This document shows, piece by piece, positions 18,597 through 31,600 of a stretch of 64,000 bases of DNA; positions within the stretch are counted from its first letter, which is position 1, and each line of letters begins with the position of its first letter. The stretch comes from Entoloma clypeatum (taxonomy: Eukaryota; Basidiomycota; Agaricomycetes; Agaricales; Entolomataceae), in NCBI GenBank assembly GCA_963565915.1, contig OY751489.1:558001-622000 (forward strand), read 5' to 3'. A model generated the notes under the pieces. It made no database searches. It was not told where the DNA came from and was given only the letters and a program-made list of their open reading frames with translations. The position numbers were made by a program, and so were the translations under genes.

Positions 18597-20670
18597 GAAC
18601 GATGCGATGTTGCAGTTTGTGGTCGAAATTTTGCTCCGTGCGTGCCCCTAGCCAGACTATAAGATCCTGTCCTTTTGAATGGGAGGAGTTGGGGACGAGG
18701 ACGAAACTGGACGACAACGCGCCGTGGTAGAAATCTGCTTACCAAGAATTGCCTTAAAGGGTACAGGTCGGTTGTTTAACGATGACGACCAAACTTGCTG
18801 TCGGCCGTGGTCATGGCGCCAGCACCGCCCACTACCACACACTTCCGCCACTGCCACCGCCATGACCGCCATCCTCACGCCACCAACCAGTAAGCGCCCT
18901 GGCCGCCTCCTGTCACCATCACTGACCAACCGCAGCCCCTGATTAACCCACTTCCTTCCATGCCGCCCGGTAAGCATGCCACGTCCCCCTCTCCCCATCA
19001 ACCCCTGGTCCAGCCCCCTCCGTTTTTCGGGTACGGCGCCTAATTCTATGACACCTTGCGAAATGGGCCATAACCGAAGAGTTCAGCAAGAAGTCGGATA
19101 AAGTTGGGGAGGTCACTACAGCCGTATTGGGGGGCACGAAACAAGGTCAAACTGAAGTTGAAAGAGAGCAGCGGAATAGTTGTCGTTATCGAATGTAAAC
19201 ATTCCTCTTGTTTCGCGGTAAATTTGACGCATTTCTTGTACTACCTCAACGGTCAGGCTCATCGGAAGGGTGAAGTACGTGCTCTTGCCTTCCGCTTTTT
19301 AATTTCCCACCTCTTTTCTTCCCGTCTACCCCGTTTTCTGACTTGTGTCTTTAGGAGCCACTAAGTATACCTGGGCTGGCCGTGGGCACAAGATGATTGT
19401 TGACGATGATGCGGGATGGCGCGATGATGTAGGCCAAGCTACTCCATTCCGATGCATTCGGAAAACAAATTTGAGGATTCGGCGAGGGAAGTCGGTCATG
19501 ACCTACACAGCAGGAATGTTGAGGTTCAAAAAGGAGCTCGGCAGGCAGCGGCCCATTGTACTGCGCGACATGCAAGCTCACGCAAAGCAGGTTCCGCTTG
19601 CCCGCCCTACACCCATACCGCAATCGCAGAACTCTCGGCAGTTGTTCTACCCCTTCGTGTCCTCCCCCATCTAATCCTCTTCCAACCGTACATCGAAGAA
19701 TGGTTATTGTGGGCAGGGGCAACGTGCGGTGCGCCGCGTTCACATGATCGTCCACGCCTGACCTTGGATGTCGGAATGTCCGATGGTGTCGCGAACAGTT
19801 TCGAGCTTGGAATCATCTGGGCGTGTTCTGAATCTGTGCGTTGTCCAAAAGAAACTCTCTGAATCCACGTTGCCGCCTCGTGTCTCGGAGATAGGTTCTT
19901 CCCGAACAGATTTGCGCTGACAGCAAATATATCCTGTGGGAGAAGTGGGAATAATGGCTATTCGCCTCAACGGTTTGAAACAACTTATCTTTACTCAACC
20001 CAAGCCTAGAACCGCCACCGCTCCCCGAGATTTCTTATCATTCCCATGTTTTCATGCATTATAATTGACACTTGTCGGAAATCCAAACGATATTAATTCA
20101 TACATATCGTCCGACTTGCCATGGAGGAAAATCGGAATTCACATTAATGAATGTGGGGTATGATATGCATTGTCGCGACTTTCGGATTGGATGACATATT
20201 TGGCCCCCCGTGTTCCATCTTCCAAGTTTTGCCCTACTTATGGTCGGGTGAGGAAATGTTCCCTTGAAGGTTTAGAGATGACTCACGCAGCTGACAGAGA
20301 ACCTTCTTGGCTTGATGAACAAAATTAGAGCGCGACCCCACGAAGATCCAAGGCGGGTGCAGACGAGATCTGGGGTGGTACATATTTGAGTAGTGGTCAT
20401 ATGAAAATAGTCCCTTGGACTATGCAAGGCAATCTAGAGTATGCACAGATTATAGGCAATGTTCCAGAATGCTCAAAAATATCTTGCAAGAAGGCCTTCT
20501 GGATCTGCGCCATATTCGGAATGAGATTGAAGATGGCAGGGGAATGATTGAGTAACTTGGCTGTTTCGCGAAGCAGCCTTTTTGGATTAAGGGACGAGGT
20601 GGAGCAAAGAAAAGGGTGATGCTATGCAGATAGTTACAGGAGAAGCGAAAGCGAGATGGAAAAAAAAAGA
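18597..20670. other. Two kilobases without an assignable gene; one weak ORF at 19345-19674
   Basis: Only short frames occur. A plus-strand frame (19104-19364) preceding another (19345-19674, 109 codons, TYTAGMLRFKKELGRQRP) could be two exons joined near a TTTAG acceptor at 19349-19353, but I recognise no family. The remainder, including the A/T-rich part near 20050-20200, shows nothing. Confidence 0.25.
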
Positions 20671-22528
20671 TCATGATTTGACCTTCTTTTCTTTCTTCTC
20701 CTTTCTCTCCTTTTTCTCTTTCTTTTCCTTTTTCTTCATGGAAACCTCTTCGCCCTTCAATGGAAAATACAATGAGTAGGGCGTAACATGTAGCGAGGAC
20801 GGCACTCACATCCACATCCTGAGCAACGGCAGCCTCAGCCTTGGCCTTGGCCTTCTTCTCCTTCTTCAGCGCCTTCTTCTCCTCCTTCGACAACTTCACC
20901 TTCTTCGGCGGCGATTCGTCTGAGTCCTCACCCTCGTCATCATCGACATCCATAGCATCGCTCTTCCGTTTCCGCTTCTTCTCCTTCTCCTTCTTCTCTT
21001 TCTTCGTCGCCTCAAGCGTCGTCAGTATTGGCTCCGCATCCATATCCACATCCTCATCTTCGTCATCCATCGCCAGCTCCTCCAGCACTTTCCTGATCGC
21101 GTCTGCGTTCTTGGATGGCGGGACGCCGTTTTCGAAAAAGTTTAGGCGCTCCTCCACCTGGGCGCGCAGGGCTTCGCCGAATTTTGGTGTTGGGTGATCT
21201 ATAAGAAAGAAGTCCGAGTTTGAGGCTTCTGCGACGACAGAAGCGCAGGTAATGCAACCCACCAGAATAGCAATCTATCCGTGATGCTATCGAGCACTTG
21301 TTGGCGAGGAACCGAGATATGCGACCCTTGTGTTTTGGTCCGGCACGGCCTATGAAGGTCGAGTGATAGAGAAGACCATACTGCAGACAAGTTGAGGCCC
21401 GGAGAAGGACGGTAGAAGAAGACATACCTTGGGTGTATTCCCTTTCGTCTTCAACGCCCTGAACAAAGCCTTCTCCGCACCCAAGATCTGAACTGTACTG
21501 GCGGGGTACTTGCTCAAGTTCGTCAGACTGCCAGCGTGGCTGATCAACCGGGCCCCAATCCGTTCCCCAAGAAGCGCCGTCAGACTCGGTGCCACCTGGT
21601 TCATCTTCTCCGTCAGGTAGGATATGAGCGACTTCCGGTAGTCGGAAAGGGAGATGACCCGCGCGGCAAAGGCAGAGATGTTCAGCATGTCGATTTCAGA
21701 GAGGGAGGATCCCATGGAGCCGCGAGCGGCGTCTAGGATGTTTTGTGCGAGCGTGGAGTCGTCACCGACAAGAATTGTGAGTTCCGGAAGCTTTTCTTCA
21801 TCCAACGTCTCCTTATCACCAATGAACTGGGCCACACGGGCATACAGATGGTTGTCGGGGACGAGGCGGACAAGCTCAGGGAAGTGGTACCCATACCACT
21901 CTCGTATACGCATCGCAAAAAGATTGACGTCCTTGTCGAGTTGGTCGAGGAGAGCAATGGCCTGAATGATCATGTTGTCGATACGGTTGACGTTGAACTT
22001 TAGCTTTGCTCGTGAGTAGGAGTGACCGAGACCCAGCTGAGCTTTCTTGAGGTCGTCGGTTTGGAGACCTTTGAGCAGTTTGGTCGCATGGAACCGTATC
22101 CCGCGTATAAGTTCATGAGGAACTTCCGAGACCTCGCAGGGTATGCCGGTAGCTGCCCTTATGTTTCCTGCTAATACGCTTTCGGAGACGCCAAGGATTA
22201 TGGGTGATTTTTTCGATGTTTTCGCAAGGTTAAGTTCCAGAAGGTTTTTCAAATGTTCGCTGACGATTCCTAAGAATGACCAGGCTCAAATGGTGTACAA
22301 TGGTGGTATAGTTTCCGACGTACCTTCTGAGATATCATTGGCGTTTTCCAAAGCTTGTGCAGCACTTTTAAAAGGCAAGAAACTCATCAACGACACCATT
22401 TTGCCGAACTTCGACAAGTCCTTTATGGATTGCTGTAGGGCGAGAGACTTGGCGCCAATGCCCTCCGTAAGCTTGACCTCGAAGATGGCATAGCCTGACG
22501 CCGATTCAAAAAGTACGTGGGTGACCAT
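20671..22528 (-). CDS. NOP56: NOP56, core protein of box C/D snoRNPs
   Basis: NOP56 forms with NOP58, fibrillarin and SNU13 the nucleolar box C/D particle that guides 2'-O-methylation of rRNA. Five exons (22528-22324, 22269-21428, 21380-21263, 21198-20810, 20745-20671) give 542 residues, close to other fungi. The N-terminal NOP5-type domain starts [18 protein letters not shown]. The coiled-coil/NOSIC region ([28 protein letters not shown]) and the Nop domain ([32 protein letters not shown]) are strongly conserved. The C-terminus is a typical KKE/KKD tail. An upstream in-frame ATG at 22582 would add 18 residues; I chose 22528 because family similarity begins there. All introns are GT-AG, 47-64 nt. 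Confidence 0.96.
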
Positions 22529-24115
22529 CTTGAGGGTCTCGTCGTTGTTTAGGACGACGACGGCGGTGTGAAAACCAGTCAAACTTTTTCAGAGTCCGAT
22601 AGCATTCCCAATCAGGCAAGTCTCCGTCGCCAACCTCAAAATTGAAAATACCCATCCTGGTCGACCAGTGACCTCGGTCGTTTTTTTTCCATCCACCCAG
22701 TATTAGTCGAAACACATCCGTTCACCTCGCAATTACATAAGTAAGTACACAAGTACTTCCGATGCCGCCATTATCGTAGGATGTCACCCAACTACCAGTA
22801 AAACTTCTGAATGGTTCTTCTTTTCGCCGACCTGTTGGGCTGTTCTTGCAGATTATTTCTCCGTCATCAGCGCTTCGACTGGGTCATTTGATATCCCTGT
22901 GGCAGGATCGAACTTCGCTTAGAACACGATCAGCATGAGGACGGGCAGCTGACCGCTCCATCAACACCAGCCCTTGAGTTGCATATCTGGTGAGGACTGT
23001 GTTATCTTGAACCTCAAGGCTGCTTACACCTAGAGGTCCCAACGTGCTAGCTGGCAGGATTGAAGTGGTAAGCAAGAGTATTCCGAGAGGAGTCACTGTT
23101 TCGTTTCATACTTCATGAGGAATCTAATTCTGAAGAAACCAGTAAGTACACTTTTTCGCACCGAGGAGACTGGTGTGATTGATGGGTTATCCTTCGCGTA
23201 TGTTGGTACCGCAGAGAAAGATCGTTAATTATCCAGAATTCAATTGTGGGTCCAGTTCATATTCGAATTCCTCATCAAGTAGATCGGGCCGATCGTACGA
23301 ACCCAAACTGGGCAGAGACTCCCAAACAGACTCCCAAGAGGTGCTCCTCGTTAGGACACATCGCCACATTTGCACTCCGAATCGAACGATCGCTAATCTC
23401 TGGTATGGCATGGTACGGGACGCCGTTGGACCCACCGGTGAGTCCCGCATCAGTTCGTTCACTCGCGTCTTGATTAAGCGCCAACCAGTAACGTACTCCG
23501 GGCTCCACGACACTAGAATGGATCATTAAATTCTCATTCGGAAGGACCTTTATCCTGTGCAACTCGCTCTGGAGAGCCTGTAAGATGCCTTCAGTTTTCA
23601 CGGAAAAACACGAAAAAGCATAGCTGGATGTGGATATCGAATCTCGGGATTGAGAGCTACAACCCATTGCCGTGCAGATAACGAACGCAATCTATAGAAG
23701 CTGGCCCGGGTAAGGGTCGCCTCAAGCGAGAACAAGGCACGATGTATGATCACGTGGAGATCACGTCCTGCCTCGTTCACTTGTGCGTTCGAAAAGCGGC
23801 TTTGTTTGGCATGGACTCGCCATCGCCTCGTGTCGAAGGCCATTTAGTGTTTCCTCTTGAGCATCTAAGCTGCTTGGAGCTGGCCTGCGGGGATCCTGAC
23901 CTGGGGGTCTTCTACCAAGGCTTGGACGCCGGAACCGTCTGGTCACGACCACTTCCTCGGTAGGTCTCTCGCCTACGACTGATGATAAGGTGGTGGCCAC
24001 TCACCACACAGTTTCAGTCATTCCTTCCCCCCTAACCCGTGACGCCTCGCCCCCTTTTAACGACCCTCACGTCTTAATATTACCCCTTCGATCTCCTTAA
24101 TCTCTCACCGCTATC
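22529..24115. other. Divergent intergenic region between NOP56 and the DUF6699-like gene
   Basis: It holds the upstream regions of both genes. Frames of up to 130 codons on the minus strand near 23275-23667 have no recognisable domain and no clear splice partner. The 150 bp before 24116 are pyrimidine-rich, as in fungal promoters. Confidence 0.35.
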
Positions 24116-26483
24116 ATGCGCATGCTGTGGGCCAAGAAGCGTGCCAGAGACGATCCCGAGGCAACGCCATGGCTGGGGAGCATCCCTCTCCCAGCTGAAG
24201 ACTCTATCAGAACGTCGTCAAGAAATCAGAGCCGCTCAGCCACAACGGGCCCCAAGATCAGACGGGAGGATTCAAGCTCACGATCAAAAACGCCTCATGC
24301 ATCGTCCTCCAACCATTTGTCGCGAGAGGTGTTGGAAAATCCCAGACCGAGGACAACATCTGCTACCGATGGAGGGCGCCCGAATAAAGGTCTCGCAGTC
24401 TGACTCCCTCCGCACCTCCCCCGTAATTTCTGATATCTTTTTACAGGGATCCTCAAGTTATCGAAACCAGTGGATGCGAGTGGTAATAAGAAACCTTTGG
24501 CGCCAAAGAACTCGGAGGAGCAGACGACGACAAAGTCGAGGGGAAGGACGTCGTCTTTAACGAATGGTGTTCTTAAAGGTGTGCTGATATCTGCCGGATC
24601 TTGACATACATGCAGCCATTCATATTTCCCCCAGGTATTTTGAAACCGTCAAAGTCTGTCCCCAAGGATGATTATTTAGATAAACCTGTGATACCCAGTG
24701 AGTTATCCAGTCCCAAAGGACAACCTTTTCTGACGCGATGACGATAGCACTGCCAAGCAAGGGCGGGTCCCTTGGTTTAAAGGAAGACCCTTCAGGTATG
24801 TCATCACGCCATCGACTTGGATATATCGAGACATCACTGATCCTTTATCGCTTCCCATCAGCTTGTCAAAAGCCTGGTATGAAAGGAGGCGGGAAGTCTT
24901 ACCCATCGAGCAAAGAGAAGGACTCGGAGAACAGTACGCCCAACGGCTTCGTGGCCCTGCTCCGATCACTGATCTGTGGTATCTTGCCAGCATCGTCGCG
25001 TGCTGCTGCGTACCCAGAGAGACACGGGCAGGCGCCACCATCTCATTACTATTCATGTGGGACGATGTTCTGTCTCCGATCGGGGGATCTGTTGACGATC
25101 TCAACACCCATAGCACCTCCAATCGCACCACGACCCATAAAGCCTGTAATCGCTGAGCGATTGGAATATCCCTCAGGTATGCACTCCCGATCGTCGACGA
25201 TTTGAGAGGCCCTGATGTCTCGATGAATTGAGCACATTCAGGAATGCCACCAAATCACTACCCCCGTAAGATCGTCTACTCACACAAATCTCGTTCAATG
25301 TATTGACATTCGGAGCCACAGAGCCCGGTTACGCTGGACATTCGAGCTCCTACCCTGTGGCAAGGACGGAGTTTCAACGAAGTAAGTTTCCCCGAACTTC
25401 GAGATGTTTCTCCCGACTCACCATATGGCATCTCTAGCAGCATCGTATGCTGGATATCCCAGCCACCCCCCGGTTCAGCCCTCCGGACACCACCGAGGTC
25501 AGCATCTCGCCACGGCTTCACTCACCTAACTGATAATCCGCATAACCTGTTAGCACCGTCATATACCCCAAGGCCAGCAATGTATCCGGTAATACCCCAA
25601 CAAGGTGAGCCCATCCTTTGTCGATATGACAAAAGCTGTAGGCTAATAAGGCCAGCCGCTCCGTATGCCGCCCAACCCGGCTATGGGGCTCCGTGGCCCG
25701 GACATTTTCAAGGTAATCCTAGTTTCGTTGAATCCAAATCGTCCCATCTAATTGGCGTAGGTGCAGAACAGCAGTACAGACCTGGAGTCCAAAACCCTGC
25801 CGATCGGTCACCTGAAGCCAAGTATGTCCAGTCAGGAGTCACAAGGAAATTTGGTGAGTTCGTTCCATGTAGTCCTCCCCTTGTATAGCTAAAAGCGTCC
25901 GTTGACAGTCCCAGGAAAACCCGAAGATATTTCACTCAGCTGGCCTTTTATCGATCCAGCCACCAAACCCCGTCATCACCAACGGTGGAAACTTCCTCAA
26001 CTATTCTTTGATGTCGGCATGGACCCGACTGACGATACCATCGGAATCCGGGCGTATCTCCCTGGGTGTGCATATACCAGACCCTTGACAGCAGACGAGA
26101 AGATTCTGCCTGTGTCCTCCCACTGCGTCGTCACCAAGATGGAGATCTATTGCGAAGACCCGCACATGAAAAAGTGGCCCGTCATTGCCGTACGCGCCGA
26201 AGGCCTCCGAACCATCGACGTCTTCGAGGCGATCTATAAGACTTTCGCGGTTCCTTTGACGCCGGAAGACCTGTACGATTACAGACCCGAATACCTCAAC
26301 TCTTGTGTCCCAGCGTTCAAGCAGCGCTGCAAGGACGGTCCTCGCCTTACAGAAGTCAACGAAGCCAGGGGGTTGTGCCGCGTCGATCTGTTCAGGACGC
26401 AGAAGATTTTCAAGGGCCTTTCGAAGAAGGGAAGAGCGCCGGCTTGGACCTTGACGCTCGATCGCCCTCAAGGCCCTCCGTGA
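24116..26483 (+). CDS. Proline-rich multi-exon protein with C-terminal DUF6699-like domain
   Basis: At least ten short exons separated by GT-AG introns of about 45-70 nt link in frame from the ATG at 24116 to a large last exon, 25909-26483. The N-terminal third is basic and Ser-rich. Exons 1-3 meet at a repeated G-(I/V)-L-K motif (GILKLSKP, GVLK, GILKPSKS). The middle is Pro/Tyr/Gly-rich (YAAQPGYGAPWPG). The last exon carries a compact domain (SLSWPFIDPATKP ... WKLPQLFFDVGMDP ... TIDVFEAIYKTF), which resembles DUF6699, a family common in agaricomycetes and without known biochemistry. The middle exon set, around 24880-25190, is the least certain part. Function unknown. Confidence 0.65.
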
Positions 26484-28691
26484 AGCGAGGTGCAATAGGC
26501 AGCTCGTGTACTTATATTTCGACAAGTTTCTGTCGGGCTTTCTGTCAGAAACGTTCTTTCCACGAGGGAAAAAACTTACCACAGGACTTCCATCTATCCC
26601 TTGTACTCATCACATGCAAGCCATCCTCTTCTACTTCATGTTTTGCTTTCGCTTCACTCGAGATCATATGATTCACGTTGTTCTTTCGTTCGCCCCCGCT
26701 TCTTTGTTGTATACCAATTTACGTCGTCACGCACATTGTACTCCTTATACCTGTTGTTGCACTCACTATCGTAACCACTTAGCCTATCAATTTCACGTAA
26801 GAAATAGCACACTGCGAAAGAAAAGAAAAAAAAGTTCACGGACTGCGCATCCTCGTGGTTCCAAGGCGAATAAGAATTTACTGGAACATTCCTTGACATT
26901 TCCGGAGACGGATAAACGGACCGGATAAGGAGGAGAAACGGGGATATGGAGGGGGCGTGGTCGTCCTTCTGTCCCCGGTTTCCGCATGACCAGTTCAGGA
27001 AAAATCGGACCGTAGACATGGCTCCAGAGACGCAATCGACTTGCAGTGTCTTCGTAATTTTTTTGAATTCTAGCTCGTAAAAAAAGGACCCTAGTTTCAA
27101 AGGCTAAGCTTCCTAGTCCGGATTCTGAATTCGTCGATAAAGGAAATTCTGTGTCAAACGAGATATCGCCGTTACGAAAAGCAAGTGTCCCGGAAGAGCG
27201 GAAATGGCCTGAATGAAATATTAAGCCGAATATGTGTTCCGGGTTTCTCGTGGGCTGTAGGGTTGCTCAGATATGATCATGAGACTGCGTCGGTTATCAC
27301 TGCCGCAAACTACTTATCGGCCCTTCCAAATCGGCGAACTGGACTGTAAGCCCGGGCTGGAATTCTTTCAACGTTCCAGTTCTCTTTTACAACACGAACG
27401 TTGATTTAAGAGCAAGATGATGTGGGGGGAGGAGGATGAATAAGAGTCTGAGCAAACTGTTGTGCTAATGTATTCGGCGATTGCCGTAACGCTGTGTTTT
27501 CATCGGCACATGACGCGACGCGACTCGAGTCATTTGGCAATTTTGCATTGCCTTTCCGAATAGAATACAAGGTCACCCCTGTCGGAAACTTACTAGGCAA
27601 GTACTTCGACAAAATTCTCCGCAACCTCCAAACCAACTGAGTTTATGCAAGCAGTGATACCTCAGTCTTCGTGAGATGCTACGAAATAATCTGGGACCTC
27701 AGAAAGATGGGAATCTATTGTTCTGCGGCTCTGATGTAGGCGTACGGCATCTCGATCATGCAGAAGAGGCAGCCACTGCCATATTGTTTAATCAGAAAGG
27801 TGAGATCAAGTGAAGTTACAGTTTTTTCTGTCCTATCCAGGTTATCCTGCTGTGCATTCTTAATCGAGTCAACTACTGCGTTTGTGTGACCGGAGGTATG
27901 AGATGATCGACGGTTTCTCAGGTTATGCCTCTCGAGGCGGGGGGCCAACTGAACGTGATCTATCTTTCTTCGCTGTCAGTTGTTGGAGGCCCTCCACACT
28001 CGTGATGAAAATCCGGGAAAAGGGTTCGATCGCGTGGGACGACCGAAACGATCAAGTACCCTTGGACGGCCCTCGAGGCCCTCCAGCAAACGAGCGCCCC
28101 CGCGCCACAACGCGCACCACAGCCCCGCAAATGGTGGTTAAGTAGCTCCTAAGTCATGATAGAATCGGATTTCAGGATAGCCTTCCAGCAGAGCGACTAA
28201 CATGAGAACCACGATGCAGGGGCTGGTGTGGTCAATTTGTGCACTAGTCGTTTTATAAATTATCAGGCAACGGACGAGGCCATAGTAGGGGCACTATTAC
28301 GTGTCTAACATAGCGAAGTATACGTGTCTGTTCGGTAACACAACCGATATCTACAGCTAATCGAGTGGCGGTATATGTGGTGGGTGGTGGCGTATACTAT
28401 AGACAGAAAGTATTGTCGAGGCAGGCAGAGAAACTGCCATTAATTTATCGATGCGATGGCTGGGAAAAAGAGAAATATCAGACGAAAGCTCGAGATGAAC
28501 AAAAACGAGACTCACGAGAAGAGGCTTGTGAAACTGCAAATGACAGAAGGGGGAAAAAAGAAAGAGGAGAGTCGTATTACTACAATGTCATAAATGCATC
28601 ATCAATGCAAAGGAGGGAAAAAAAGAGACAAAGGAATCAGGCGAGCAAGAAAAAAAAGACGACCACCGCAAGTAACCCCCAACACCTCTAC
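26484..28691. other. Intergenic region without a recognised gene
   Basis: It contains only short frames, for example minus-strand 27406-27636 and 27715-27948 (77 codons), with no family features. A purine-rich stretch at 28540-28680 may belong to the 3' end of the RING gene, whose stop lies at 28692. Confidence 0.35.
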
Positions 28692-31600
28692 TCACACAAG
28701 CGCCGTCACCCCCTCATCCCACACCCCCTGCCTCACACACCCTACCCCCCTACACACCGAGCACACAACCTCAACATAGCCCTCCGCCCCAACCACATCC
28801 TCCCCCATCATCGACAGCCTCGCCGCGCTCACAAGACACGGCGCATGAAACGTATGTGGGCATGCATCCACCATCTCCTCTTCTCCCCCCTCCTTCATCA
28901 CATTATCGCCACCATCACCATCAAAATCCATACCCTCCCCCCTCAACCTCCTCACGATAATGCTGGTCTGTTTCCTCGCCTCCTCCGTAAGCCCCACATG
29001 CGGATCCTCGTCCGACGGGCCCACACCACAGCTCAAATCATGGCACCTCAACCCCGCCTCTCGTTCTTTCCTTTCCACCCGCTGGCGCAGCGTAGGCCCA
29101 GGCGGGGGAGGGAGCGTCCATGTCTTGGGCGCCGGTCGAGGGCGTGGCCGTAAGGGTGTCAGTTCCGGTGGGATGACCCAGGGTGGTGTAGTGAAAGCAG
29201 CACCCCCCGCGAAAGGGGGACCACCAGGACCTCCCGGGAAAGCAGCACCGCCAGGACCTGCCGCAAAAGCAGCAGCACCAGGACCTCCCATAAAAGCAGC
29301 AGCAGCAGGAACCCCCGGGAAAGCAGCGCCGCCAGGAGCTCCCATGAAAGCAGCACCGCCAGGGAAAGCAGCACCGCTAGCACCTGCCGCAAAAGCAGCA
29401 GCACCACGACCCCCCGGGAAAGCAGCGCCACCAGGACCTCTCGGGAAAGCAGCACCTCCTGGGAAAGCAGCACCGCCAGGACGACCAAACACAGCAGCCT
29501 CCATCATGCTCTGATACATATCCTGCCAGTTCGGAAAAGGGTTTTGGTTCGGTGCGTTAACGTTAGGGGTTGGATCTGCATTTGCATTTCCCGGGGTCGC
29601 ATTTACGTTTGCGCCGGCGTCAGGCTCTGCCGCATTTGCAGTCACACCCGCATCAGCACCAGAAGGCGCAGGCGCAGGAGCAGGAGCGGGAGTAGCATGA
29701 ACCCCAGCCTGAACATCTACATTCGTCGCGGCCGGTCCTCCTCCTCCTCCGACCGCAACCCCAACTCCGACCCCCCCTCCCACACCAGCCCCATTCACAC
29801 CCTGCTGCATCCTCCCCGCATTCGCACCCGCCAACGGGTTACCAAACATCGTCGTAAACAGATCCTGAAGCTGGAACTGCGGCCCCCCCTGGCCCTGGCC
29901 CTGTCCCTGCTGCTGCCCTTGTCCTTGTCCTTGTCCCGGCTGCGACTGAGGTGGCTGTCCCCCCTGCGACTGAGGTAACCCTCCCATTCCCTGCAACCAC
30001 TGCGGTGTCGGTCCTTGCAGCCATTGCGGCGGCGGCCACGGCCCCGGACCCCACTGTTCTCGTTGTTGTCCCTGTTCCAGCGGAGCCTGTGCCGGCGCCT
30101 GCATCTCCGCCTGCACCCGCATCATCTCCTCTTCCTCCTCCTCCTCCTCATCCCCCTCAAGCCCAATTGCTCCAGGACCAAACAACGCATCCATAGCCGC
30201 GTCCACGGTCTCCTGCGTCTCCCTAAACCACCCCGCTGCCCTCCGTTGGCGTTCAGCTGCATCAGCAGCGGGAGTCGGACCAGCAGCATTAGCCGGCCCG
30301 GTCGTCGTCGGCGTCCCTGTATTATCATTCACGTTCGTCCCCGCACCGACATTCACATTGCCCGCGTCTGCCGCCGGACCCGGAGCTTGAGTCTGAGGCC
30401 CACCAAACATCGCGCCAAAATTGCCCCCAGCAGGCCCACCAAACACGACCCCGGGGTTAGACCTACCAATGACGAGGTCAAACCCAATCGTGAAGAACCC
30501 CTCGATCTCTGGGCCGTCGTTCCCGTTTTGGGTGTTGTTATTGTTGTTGTTGTTGGCAGTGGTGGTGGTGTTGTCGTTAACATCGACATTATCCCCGGGA
30601 GGAGGCGCAGGGTTGGCAGGCGCATTATCAACCAATTCAGCCATAACCACATCCCCACCGCCGCCCGCAGGATCTCCCAACGGAATCAAAGGCGGATCAT
30701 TGTCCTCTCCTACACACACACACAAAAAAAAAACCATATCAGCACCCCCACTCAAACAACACAAAAAAAAAAGACTACTCACCACCATTCTCAGACGCAG
30801 GCGCCGTCGGCACATCCCCCCCCGTGCCTCCCGCCGCCGGAGCACCACCGCCCATCCCGATGACCCCCATCAGATCCCCAAAACCGAACCCCTGCTCTCC
30901 CACACCCGTACCAGTCGCGATGACCTCTGCCTGGCCCAGCCGCCGATTCAACTCGTCCCGCAGGCCCTGGAGCGTTTCTAGGCCCCGCCGAGCCTCGGCG
31001 ATGCGCCGGAGCGCAGCGGCGTTGGCCGCATCTGCGGCACCAACACCAGCACCGGTACCCTCGGCTGCGACTTGAGCTTCAGGGTCCGTCGCCGTTGCGG
31101 GTGCTGGATGGTTCTCTTGGGCTTGGCCCTGTGTTTGTTCTTGCGCCTGTGTCTCTGCCGCAGGAGCGGGAATCTCGCCAGCATGTCCCGGTGGACCCAC
31201 AGGAACAACCGGAGCAGCAGCAGCAGGACCCGGGGCCGAAGGCTGCTGCATTCCCAGCGGAAACATCTGCGGTGGGATGCCTCCCCCGCCTATAATTACC
31301 ATCGCCGGCGCAGGCTCTCCTTGTCCTTGTCCACCACCACCACCACCGGGCGCGGCGTTCGCATTCGCATTCGTCGTACCCGCCGGCGCCGCCCCCGCCC
31401 TGCGCCTGCGGACATACGTCAAGTTTTCCGGATCGATGTTGAACCTACACGTCGGGCACGTCGTCTGTCTGGGCCGCGAGAACCACGGGACGAGACACGA
31501 GGCGTGGAAGATGTGTGCGCAGGGGAGGGAGACGATCTTGGGGTGCGTAGGGGTGAGGGTAGCTTTTCCTGCGATCTTCACCTCTCCTTCTTGTTCGTTC

